A stretch of 64,000 bases of DNA from Aquila chrysaetos chrysaetos (Eukaryota; Chordata; Aves; Accipitriformes; Accipitridae): positions 70,842,742 through 70,906,741 of the forward strand of contig NC_044007.1 in NCBI RefSeq assembly GCF_900496995.4, written 5' to 3'. The translations under genes and the position numbers were made by a program. This document shows positions 12,340 through 23,700 of the stretch, one piece after another (the stretch's first letter is position 1; each line of letters starts with the position of its first letter). The notes below the pieces were generated by a model that was given only the letters and a program-made list of their open reading frames with translations, was not told the DNA's origin and searched no databases.

Positions 12340-13717
12340 GCCCCATCAGCAATCCAGGGAACTACAGGCCTGTCAGCCTGACCTCGGTACCGGGGAAGAT
12401 TATGGAGCGGTTCATCTTGAGTGCGCTCACACGGCATGTGCAGGACAACCAGGGGATCAGGTCCAGCCAGCATGGCTTGATGAAACGCAGGTCCTGCTTG
12501 ACCAACCCGATCTCCTTCTATGACCAGGTGACCCGCCTAGTGGATAAGGGAAAGGCTGTGGATGTTATCTTCCTTGACTTCAGCAAGGCCTTTGACACTG
12601 TCTCTCATGGCATACTCCTTGAGAAACTGGCGTCTCGTGGCTTGGACAAGTGTAGTCTTCGCTGGGTGAAAAACTGGCTGGATGGCCGAGCCCAGAGGGT
12701 TGTGGTGAATGAGGTGAAATCCAGTTGGTGGCCAGTCACAAGTGGTGTTCCTCAGGGCTCAGTTCTGGGGCCAGTTCTGTTTAATATCTTTATCAATGAT
12801 CTGGATGAGGGGATCAAGTGCACCCTCAGCAAGTTTGCAGATGACACCAAGTTGGGCGGGAGGGTTTATCTGCTCAAGGGTAGGGAGGCTCTACAGAGGG
12901 ATCTGGACAGGCTGGATCGATGGGCCAAGGCCAACTGTATGAGGTTCAACAAGGCCAAGTGCTGGGTCCTGCACTTGGGTCACAACAACCCCATGCGGCG
13001 CTACAGGCTTGGGGAAGAGTGGCTGGAAAGCTGCCCGGCAGAGGAAGACCTGGGGGTGCTGGTTGACAGCCGGCTGAATATGAGCCAGCAGTGTGCCCAG
13101 GTGGCCAAGAAGGCCAATGGCATCCTGGCCTGCATCAGAAATAGTGTGGCCAGCAGGAGCAGGGAGGTGATCGTCCCCCTGTACTCGGCACTGGTGAGGC
13201 CACACCTTGAGTACTGTGTTCAGTTTTGGGCCCCTCACCACAGGAAAGACATTGAGGTGCTGGAGCGTGTCAGAGAAGGGCAACCAAGCTGGTGAGGGGC
13301 CTGGAGCACAAATCATGAGGAGCGGCTGGGGGAACTGGGGTTGTTTAGTCTGGAGAAAAGGAGGCTGAGGGGAGACCTTACCGCTCTCTACAGCCACCTG
13401 AAAGGAGGTTGTAGTGAGGTGGGTGTTGGTCTCTTCTCCCAAGTAACAAGCGATAGGACAAGAGGAAATGGCCTCAAGTTGCGCCAGGGGAGGTTTAGAT
13501 TGGATATTAGGAAAAATCTCTTCACTGAAAGGGTTGTCAGGCATTGGAATAGGCTGCCCAGGGAAGTGGTGGAGCCACCATCCCTGGAGGTGTTAAAAAA
13601 ACGCATAAACGAGGCACTTCAGGACGTGGTTTAGTGGGCATGGTGGTGGTGGGTTGACGGTTGGACTCGATGATCTTAAAGGTCTCTTCCAACATAAATG
13701 ATTCTATGATTCTATGA
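12340..13717 (+). mobile_element. CR1 LINE, 5'-truncated, with ORF2 RT and 3' end
   Basis: This is sense CR1 ORF2, starting at the [13 protein letters not shown] motif near 12360. It continues through the RT signature blocks [13 protein letters not shown] (about 12570-12608), [20 protein letters not shown] (about 12740-12805) and FADDTKLG (about 12834-12857) to the ORF end near 13634. The 3' end carries the CR1 hallmark ATTCTATG ATTCTATG at 13700-13717. The main frame runs open from 12402 to 13295. A frameshift and stop near 13290 moves the rest into the frame 13341-13634. It lacks ORF1 and the endonuclease, so it is dead on arrival, but its long open frame suggests a fairly recent insertion compared with the other CR1 pieces here. 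Confidence 0.93.
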
Positions 13718-13721
13718 TTAA

Positions 13722-14755
13722 TGGTACCCCACTTAATATGATCAAACCTGGTAGTTCGGAAAAGTACCTGGGACTAAAAATAGACCCATGGACTGGAATA
13801 TCTAAAGCTGAACTACTGGCAAAGATAAAAGACTGGTTACAACACATAGGTGAAGCTCCACTGAAGCCATTCCAGAAGGCAGACATCCTGAAGGGATATA
13901 CTATCCCGCAACTGATCTACTTAGCAGACCAAGCCGACATAAAAGTAACGTACCTAGAAACACTTGACCTGACAATTCGAACAACGGTCAAGGAGTGGTT
14001 ACATCTATTGCTAAGTACCTGCGATGCCATTCTATATTCCAGTACGTGTGGTGGAGGTTTAGGCATCACGAGACTCTTGGGTCTGATCCCCAGCGTACAA
14101 GCTCAAAGACTGCATAGTATTGCGCAGTCTTCGGATGAGCTAATAAGATCAATTGTGAAAAAGGTAACAGCTGGAAGTGACAAGAACAAAATTCCATCTA
14201 TTTGGGACCTGAGGGTGGTTAGGCTAAGATCAGAGGAACTGGGTGACGAGGAACCAGCTTCAGAATGGGAGCTACCGGCCCCCAAAATTATTTTTCCTAA
14301 ACCATGTGACTGGGGGAAACAGGATTTTACAAATTGGACCAAGTTACAGTCCTAGGGCTGTGGAATTACCAACTTTGAAAAAGATAAAATCAGTAACAAC
14401 TGGATCGAACATTACAGGGGCATCCCTCACAGAAAGCTCCCCACCATGCTGCAAGTGAGAGCTAATGTGTAGCCCACTAAGGAATTCCTAGCAAGGGGGA
14501 GGCAGGAATCAGAAGTTAAATCCTGTCAACCCTGTCAGGTGGAAAATGAAACGTGCTCACATCACTGGGTACCGCCCTGCAGTATAAGAATTAAAAGGCA
14601 CGATGTGAAATATTGATGAATGAAGCTAAAAAGGATCGGATTGCATTCCAGGAACCTATATGAAAAGATAAACAAAATGAAATATTTAAGCCCGATCTTG
14701 TGTTTCTACAGGGAGATCAGGTGACAGCTGTAGATGTTGTGATTCGGTGTGAAAG
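13722..14755 (+). pseudogene. R2-type (RLE) non-LTR retrotransposon remnant
   Basis: The segment is the post-RT half of a retrotransposon protein with a restriction-like endonuclease. An open frame from 13714 gives NMIKPG..EKYLGLKIDPW, then EWLHL...STCDAILYSST..GGLGIT, the RT-tail pattern of R2-clade elements. After an in-frame TAG at 14353-14355 the same frame continues through HYRGIPHRKLPTMLQ and a second TAG at 14470-14472. It then gives a CCHC knuckle (C-x2-C-x9-H-x4-C) near 14520-14580. After a frameshift the endonuclease motif FKPDLVF...VDVVIRCE appears at 14685-14751, with the PD...D arrangement typical of this nuclease. Both ends are truncated, and no 28S rDNA flank is visible. R4- or Dong-like relatives are possible alternatives. 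It is clearly inactive. Confidence 0.8.
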
Positions 14756-15174
14756 GAAACATCGTTGGCAGGCGCGGCGGCGGGAAACGTGAAGAAACAT
14801 CACCACCTTGAAGATCCAATCTGTGCGTCAAAGGTAATTTCCGGTTAGGCTGCTGAAGGATTTTTTTAATTATTATCATCGTTAATACCGCAGGCACCGA
14901 AGAGACCTCGCTCTTCCCTGCGGGACAAGCCGCCCCCCGCCTTCGCCTCATGACGCAACCCCCCCCGCCCACGTCACGCCCCTCCGCGCTGACGTCACGC
15001 CGCGACGCGCCCCCCCCCCCCCCCCCCCAAGCGGTCCCGTTCCGCTAGGCCGGAAGTGACGGAGCGACGTGACGGTGGGCCGCGTCGGGGATGCGCGAGC
15101 AGCGGCGGCGGCGGGGCCGGGGCGGCCCGGTTGATCCCGAGCCGGGGGGGGAGGCGGTGGCGGTGGGCGCCGCC
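14756..15174 (+). promoter_or_regulatory. CLPTM1L: CLPTM1L CpG-island promoter and 5'UTR
   Basis: GC content rises sharply from about 14920. The promoter carries clustered CRE sites and half-sites: TGACGCAA at 14951, ACGTCACG at 14971, a full TGACGTCA at 14990-14997, and TGACG at 15057 and 15070. An ETS-type CGGAAGTG lies at 15051-15058. A run of 19 C covers 15010-15028. A YY1-like CCGCCATGTTG at 15170-15180 contains the start codon. There is no TATA box. An in-frame ATG at 15091 precedes the chosen start. The island runs on through exon 1 to about 15620. The transcription start site cannot be placed from sequence. Confidence 0.7.
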
Positions 15175-17670
15175 ATGTTGAGCCGCAGCTCGTTCACCAG
15201 CCTGGTGGTGGGGGTGTTCGCCGTCTACGTGGCGCACACCTGCTGGGTGATGTACGGCATCGTCTACACGCGGCCCTGCCCGGCGGCGGCGGCGGCGGGA
15301 GGAGGAGGCGGCGGCGGGGCGGCGGCGGCGGGGTGCGTGTGGCCCTACCTGTCGCGGAGGCCCAAGCTGCAGGTGAGCGGGAAGCGGCGTCTGAGGCGAC
15401 GGCGGGGGAGCGGTCCCCTCACCGCTGAGGGAGGAGAGGGCTCCGGGCCCGTCTCCACCGGCGCCGCGCTGGTGGGTGCGGGAAGGGCGGCGCTGGCTGA
15501 CGGCTGCGGTCACGCGTGGGCTGCCCGCAGCTCCCGCACACGCAACCCCTTCCCTCACCTCGTAATGCCGCGGGTTGGTCTGTGGAGGGCGGGTAACGGC
15601 CGCGGAGGGTGGGATGGAAGCGTGTGGTGGGGTTTTTTTGTTCTTTTTTTTTTTTTTTTTTTTTTTCTCCCCCCCCCGGTGTATATAACCATCCTGCCAC
15701 GGGGGAAGCTGGCGAAGCTGAAATACAGCTCCGTGCTCTTAAGCGTGAGCTTAGTGTTTCCGTACGCTGATTTCTCTGTGCTGTGTTTTGATTTCAGTTA
15801 AGCGTGTATACGACCACACGGTCAAGCATTGGTGCCGAGAGTAACGTAGATCTGGTTTTGAACGTGGAGGATTTTGATATTGAGTCCAAATTTGAAAGGT
15901 AGGTACCCAAACTACGAGTTCTTCAATTCCGAAGTATGTATCCTAACTAGTGGTTACGCCTATGGAAGTATGCATGAAGTAAGGTAAGGTAGACTGTTCA
16001 TAATACTTGTGTTGAAAGAGTAGAGTTGTTCTTACATTCTTTGGGGGTTAAAGCTATTTTTGCATTCTGTACAGGCTATTTGGTTCGCACTTGTCTTCGA
16101 AAGTAATAAACGTATTTGCCACATTAAGGCAGTAAAGGTATTAGTTGGATTTCAGCCTTAGAGTTGAGGACAAAGTGCCGCTGTTAATAAAAACAGTATT
16201 TTTTTCTTTAATTAAAGGCTTCTAGAATAGTTCACGGATTAAACATTGGTAAAGTGCCTGCCTTGATGGAAATGCTGTGTCGAATTCACCTGACGCTGAG
16301 AAACAGTCTCTTAGACAAACTTTTCTTAACGTTGAAAGTCATCTCGTAGTTGCAGGAAACAAAGCTTGCAAAACAGGACTGTGCTAGTAAATACAGAATG
16401 CCTGTTTCTCTCATGTAGATTCTGCAAACCTTGAATGCTGTCCTGTGTTGTCTGTTGTGATTTTCAGATACCGCTCTAAACATTCATCTCACTAGCTGTG
16501 TTTGATCAGTAACATATGTATGATGTGCGCTAAGCTTAAGCATTGATCAGTTTGGATCAGCGTGCTCTTCTCAGCCACATAAGCAAATGTTTTACAAATG
16601 CGCGCTTTGTGTATAATAGTAAAAATTACTTTCCATTGTGAAAATCTAAGTCAAAGTGCCTGCAAACACTTGAGACTTTCTCTAATAACATGTGTAGCCA
16701 GTCTACTTGCTACATGATGTTCTTAATAGCCATGGCTTCAGACCCGGAATAGAACTTGCTAATAATCGTAAAAGTAAACCTTGTTTTCCTGGTAGTTTAG
16801 GGTTTTGCCATCTTCTGAAGGGATGTTGGTGCCAAGATGGAGTAAGATTGTGCCCTTAGACAAATTTCTGAGTATAACGCTGCGCTCTGTGTATGCCTCT
16901 CTACAACTAAAATGATTAGAACCGCTTGTTTTGTGCTTCATATTTGCTGCCTCACTTTTTTTTGTTTAAAATAGTCACCTTATTCTTGACTGTCTTGTTG
17001 CAGAGTTTCCCAGGTTCTTTCACGTTGTGCATTTTCTATAATTAAAGAATGCTTTGGTCTGCAGTTAGGTCATATTAAACTTCATCTCTGACAGACTTGA
17101 AAATATAAGAATTGTTTCACTGACACAGTCTGCTAAGCCACTGGAAGTATTCAGAGAAAAATAACCTGAGCAAATTTACAGGAATAGAGGAGGCATTATG
17201 CAAGGTTGCATGTAGGGTGATTTCGTGGCTAACACAAGGGGAGTGACTTCATGGTTTGGGGCTCCAATCTCGAGTTCTATGCTTGGCATGCCACAGCTAA
17301 GAAGATGTTTTATTAATGCAAAGCGCTTGGCAAAACTTTGTGATTTTCTTTTAAAACTTTTTATCGTGTATACAATCTGGGATACATATTCAGCACACAG
17401 AAAGCTATGTTCTACAAGTGCTGTGGTAATTTTGGCCCTATGACCTCTTGGCAGGGGAAAACAGCGAAAGAACTGATGATGCAGCCCTGTGTTATCTAGG
17501 GTAATAAAGGATAAATTGGACAAAGATTAAAGTATCTTAAGATAACAGCAAAACTTTGGAAATGCAAATATTATGATACATACTGGAGTATATAAATTGA
17601 TCCTATCCAGCCACAGCTCCTTGGGACATATTAGCCAGAACTAACTGTTGTGTGCCAGGGAACCTAAATG

Positions 17671-17703
<33 letters not shown>

Positions 17704-20700
17704 CCCCTAATGTCCCCAACCTTTTCTAGCTTGCTCCCAGAACATCTTCAGTGATCCTTATATGTACAGCTAAGTATTTCAACATGTGCTATGCCATCTC
17801 ATAATGTATTTATTTTGTATTTTAGGACAGTGAATGTCTCTGTACCAAAGAAAACCCGAAATAATGGCACATTATATGCATATATATTTCTTCATCATGC
17901 TGGAATTTTGCCTTGGCATGACGGTAAGCAGGTGCATGTGGTAAGCCCTCTGACCACGTACATGGTCCCTAAACCAGAAGAGATTAATTTGCTCACTGGA
18001 GAATCAGCCACACAGGTAGGTGGTTTTTCCATCTATAGATGAACAAGTGCAAAAAAAAAAAAAAAGTAATTTCTTTTATAGACACTTCTAGTGTTAGCAT
18101 CTGCTGTGCTTGCATCTTTACGCTAATGATGATACTAGGGGAAAAAAAAATTAAACCCTCTCTTCTTGATTATCAGCTTGTGCACTAATAGTAGACCACT
18201 CAGTACAGCAGAGGTAGAGCGCTCTACGACACTGGCTGCTATCAAAACACTTCCCTAGTTAACATTAATTACTTCTTTAAGGATTCATTGTTTTTGGTAG
18301 AAATAGTGTAATGTTCTGTAACAGCATGATGCTGCTTGCTATAGCGAATTGGATTAATGTGAAATAATATGCTTTGCTTTTATAAAACAGATATGAACTT
18401 GATTTTGACATTGGTGAGTGACCAATGTTAAATTGCTTCTTTTCCTTTAGGACGTTCTTACTTTCCACTTCAGTTCAAGAGAATAAGATAGTATCCTTTG
18501 ACAAATGCTGTGATTACTCACCGGGGGAAAAAATGTAGTGTTATCTAATGAAATACTTGTGAATGGCTGTTGTGCCTCGTATTAAGTGGAGCTTCAGAAT
18601 TTCACTCTGTTCTTCTTTGGAATCTGAAATACACCTGTAGCCAGCAGTGCTGTTTCTAAATCCTGTCAGGATAAAGTTGAAAATGAGTTGAGGCTAGAGT
18701 CCAACGCTAAAAGTCAGAACAGGTGGTGTTCACCCAAAGAAAAGCAAATAGAACACCCTTTAGCATCTACCAAAAGCTGAAGTCGTACTCGGTTTCAGCA
18801 CTGCTTTACGCAGCATTTGGAAGCTCAGAAGTTCAAAACAAATGGTCTGATCTTTTTACTCCCCAAAGTTAATATGGTTGATCATCCACACCTTTCTGAC
18901 TGTTTTGAAGTAACATCTGATTACTCTACAGTCCTTCTTTCAAAGTGACTTTCTCTGACTAGTATCCACATTCCTAACACATTAAGATTAATTAGCTGAA
19001 AATTCATTCTTGATGAACAAGGCTGTAAATGGGCACTCAAGTTTTTCGGTGTCAGATTATGGTGGGCCTTTACAATCTGTTCTGTCATATTTGAGCAAAA
19101 TACTTGACCTGGTCAAAATTAAGGTAAAGCGTTTCTTAGTGGGCTTCTGTTTTGCGATATAGTTAATGACTCCATAGTTTCTGCAAGTTAGAGTATTATC
19201 CTCTTCAGAATTCTGTATTGTTTAGCAATGTGTATGTTTATTGTATTTTTAAAGCAAATTGAAGCAGAAAAACAGACCAATGCTCTAGATGAACCTGTCT
19301 CTCACTGGAGGTCAAGATTAACCTTAAATGTCATGGTGGAAGATTTTGTGTTTGATGGATCATCCCTCCCTGCTGATGTTCACCGTTACATGAAGATGTA
19401 AGTCAATGACTTAGCTTTGCTAGATTTGTTATTTATAAACTTACTGCACATTTCTTCAGAAATCCTCCCTGGCCTCCTTTAGTATTTTACGTTTAAATTG
19501 CCGCTTAGGAGACAAGAATAGATACTCTTAATGCTTGCGTTTCAGTACTGACAATTAGTAAGATAGTGCATACAACAAAACCTTATTGGAGATGCCTCGT
19601 TCCTGGGCAGCTCAGAGTTTAGAATACTTTTTTGTATGGAGTTATCATAGTAAGACAAAGCAGAACTACAAAAACGCAAATAAAATGCTACAGCGGACTT
19701 CATACCCCCTTGTTCTCAAATCATACTTCTGGCCTTTAAAGCAATTACTGTCCCTTGACCTTTCCAGTTATCCTTCAACTGCAAATTATCTGTGCAAACT
19801 GCAATTGCTGAAGAGGCACAGCTGATCTCCTGTGGAGTCTTTTTTCTCCTTTTACGATTGACTTGATTTTACTTTGACAATGTGTGTTCCTACATTATGT
19901 CACTTTCTCAAGAAAATACTGAAAAGCAGGGATAGGTTTTTAGGCCACTAAATGCAGGCAGTAGCTTCTGTTCACAGCTTGCTTAAATTACTTCCAGCAT
20001 TAACCATAAAGATAGTGCTGTATTGGCTTGTGCTGCTGTATGTTGATGCCTTTCTCTACAAGTATCCTGTTAAATCCAGAGATAGTTGCTTAATCAGCAG
20101 ACCCTGGCGTTCTGGGATAGCTTCCCAGCCAGAATAGATAAACTTAGTAACTCATAAGATAGGCCCATAACAAGAAGGGGTTGGGCTGGGGTTGATGAAC
20201 GAGGATACTTTTTCTGGTCATGTTTAGATATACATCAGTGCTGTTCTGTCATTGCATTATACAGGAAATAGTTTGGATACAAAGTAGCCTTCTGCAATTC
20301 CACTAGCAGTAGCTTTAATTGTAGTTACTGTATAGAAATCTAAACCTCTTCAGTTAAATAACCAAGCAGTATTTCTGAGCCTCAATTTAGTACTTTTCTA
20401 TATTACTGTTGCCCCTTCTTTATTTAGTAGGCAGTCTTTCTTAGCATGCGTAGAGACTTCTTTCTTTTGTCAGCAACTAAAATTCAACTTTCAGGCTTTA
20501 AAAAGCTCTGTTACGCTAGTTCCATAGATGTTTACTGAGAACATCACAGGGGAGGTAACTGCCTTTCTAATGAAGAACTTCAAGAACTTGTCTCTTAGGG
20601 CATTAGGCTAAATACTTTCCTAAGGTATTGGCAAAGCAATTGCAGATAGGTTGCAATTTGCTAAATAACTTTCCAGTAGTCAGTTCTGTAGAGGGCTCAA

Positions 20701-23700
20701 AGGCTGGTAAGTTTCTGTTGGTTTCATGCAGGTTGGTGAGGTGGTAGAGCAACCCAAACAAGTGCTTCTGTTGAGGAGAGGACAGAGAAGGTTTCTGCTC
20801 CTTGTTCACTCTCCCCAGTAGTACCGAGCTTTCTGGTGTGCATGCCAGCCATCATGTTCATAGTCCCATGCTAGCTAGAGCATGTGCTGTTGCTGACCTG
20901 AGAGATGTCACTGGGGGTGCAGAGGAGTGGGGGAGATGGTGGAGGGTTGTCATTGTTGCAGTAGGAGAGGGATACTTGAGACAAAGGATACAAATACATG
21001 GCAGTAAACTTCAGCACGTTTCTCTTCGAACCTTTAATTTTCTCTACCCTTGATCACGCAACAACTTCGGCATCATCACAGCCAATGTCATTTGTCTTTC
21101 TTTTTTTTTTTTTGCTTATTCTGTCTTTCTACGGAAAAGTAAAAACAAACTAAAGAGAGAAGTGTGACATGCATAATCTTTTATACAGACATCTCTCAGT
21201 GAAAGACTCTAGGCTAGCTGCTTCTGTCTTGCTAGGTGTTAAAGGAAAATGTGCCTGAAAAGATGGTGGGAGATATCTACATGGGTACATCTGAAAGTGA
21301 TGAATGAATGCTAATTTGAATAAAAGTAGTTTTCTTTTTAGATCACTACAGTCATAAAATCCATGTTTAAACATCCTAGGGTTCAGTTGGGGAAGACAGT
21401 GCATTACCTTCCAATATTATTTATTGATCAGCTAAGCAACAGAGTGAAAGATTTGATGGTGAGTAATAGAATACCTTTAATTACATTTAACAGTTTTAAC
21501 AGTAATCTTCAATGTTGTTTTAATTACAATTTTGTCATAGGTTGTTTGCTGTAATGAAAAAGTACAAATTCACAAAAGGACTCTATCAATGACTGTTTAA
21601 CTTAATGTGGTCAACTGTGGTAACTGCAGAGGCTGGATCTGGGTTTTGAGACTCCCGTCTAGCAGAATTCTCTACCAAGCACTCCCTCCTATTCCACCAA
21701 AAGATACTTGGATTCCATTGTTTCTGCCTTTTGGGTGGATATGGAGGACATCACTGCAGCAGCAGCTGTGGTGGGAGGAGTCTCATGAGCAATTTGACTC
21801 CCTAAGCTGAAGAAGCTGTGTTAACATCCCAGAGCTGCTTCTGATATCTTCTAGGGAAGTGACCATACTGAACACAGCTGATACTGGAGCTACACTGAGA
21901 TAAGTCAGCAGTTGTTCTCTTATCTCCAAAAAATTCACTTGTGGTTAAATTTTCTGCTGGTGCTCTCTATCATACTAGAGTAACTTGAGCACCTGAAAAT
22001 TTGGTGTTGCAGTACATCCAATGATTTTGTGCACTGAAACAAATCAGGGTTTAGAAACATCAGTAATGGAGTTACAGAAGGATGAGATCTCTGGAGGTTG
22101 CTAGTCCAACGCCCCTGCTCAGAGTAGGGTCACCTAGAGTGGATTGCTCAGGATCCTCTCCGGTTGGCTTTTGGATATATCCAACGAAGGAGATGCCATA
22201 GCCTCTCTGGGCAGCCTGTTCTAGAGTTCAGTCACCCCTGCAGTTACAATAAAGGTGTTTTCATACATTTAAATAGAATTTTCTGCATTCAGTTTTTGCA
22301 CAACTCTTCTCTTGTGCGAAGTCATGCAGTTCCTTTGCTACAAGTTGCACGTGGCATCTAAACTATGTTCATCTTAGCAGCTCTTAGTTAAGCCCTACAG
22401 TTCTTTTCAGTTGCACTGGCTGGAATTTAGCTGTCAGAGTTTCTGAGAGCTAAAGTCTTGGAATGTCTCAAAACTGTTAAACAAGTATGTCTGGATTCAG
22501 CATCTTCTAGATGAAAGTCGTGGTAGATCTAAACTTTTCAATAGACCTTCTAAATCGTCTTTCCAATTCATTAACTTTAGCTCAGACAAAGAATTTTGTT
22601 ACTTAGTGTTGGGGAGAATCTTCTTTAAAAACTTGTATCCCTCCCCCACAAAGCTTGTTCAGCAAAATAAACTCCTGAGCATTTGTTACAACTCTTGGTA
22701 GCAGATAGTTTTGTCCAGTATTTCTTTAGATACACTTTTGTGATGTCTTTATCAGTGGTCATTGTCCTTTGTTTTAAGTTTTTTACCACAGCTCATTCAG
22801 TTCAGTACATTCATATGAGCTTCTAACTGGTCGAGTCATGTACCCTGTTTACAAATAAACTCAGCATTCTCATGTTATTAATAACATTCCTGCAGTTGTC
22901 GTACATGTCACGGTTAAGGCTATTGTAACTCACAGCTTTAAAGTCGATAAAGATCCTGAAGTGCTGCAAAGGCTATTCCATCAAAACTAGCAAACTTGCC
23001 CTTCAGCACTGGCTTATGTGACTCCTCGGTAGTGACTTGCCAAACTGCTTGCAAGCCTTGCAGAAAGAGTGGTCTAATAGTATGTGAGATAACGAGGGGC
23101 GAGTGAAGAGCAGGAAAGAAGGGAAGAAGGTGATAAAGCTTTTGTGGAGCATGGTTGGCGTTTGACTGTAAATAAGGGTATGGAAGCTGTCTGTTTGGTA
23201 TGCCCAACCTAAAGTCATGGAGCTGAAGATGCGTTTTCCCTGCTTGTGCTAGACTCTGTAGATTTTGAACTGACTGTTGTTTTGACCCAGAGGTAGGTCT
23301 TCTATGGTAAGCACTGTAGTCTAGATGTTATGTGTTCCTTGTGTTCTTAAATGTTCTTGCCAATGCTGGGGGTTTGGGGATTGCACAGGATTCTGATTTA
23401 ATAAAGAGAAAGCTTTAAAATTCATACCGCTGAACTTACTTGCTTTGTTTAGACACTGTTTTGTAGTACTGACAGAGTGCTAGAAATAACATGTGATGTT
23501 CTGAGGCCATACTACAAGAGCAGGTTGTATTGCAGAGGTTTGGTAACTTCCTAGTTTTCAAAAGCTTAACAACCATCACGCTCAACTAGGTTGTGAGGCA
23601 GTGCTTGTGGACTTCTGATTCTTCATTGAGGAAGAGTTCATTCTTCTAGTCTTCGTATCTTCATTTAATTTGCTTTTGCTGTTGAAGAATTCCCATCTCT

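Noticed and set aside
12891-13544. 217-codon minus-strand frame
   Set aside because: Exact antisense of the CR1 ORF2 with no protein motif of its own.
14995-15700. Minus-strand frames over CLPTM1L exon 1 (187 and 93 codons)
   Set aside because: Shadows of a GC-rich CpG island opposite a verified exon; low-complexity Arg/Pro/Ala sequence.
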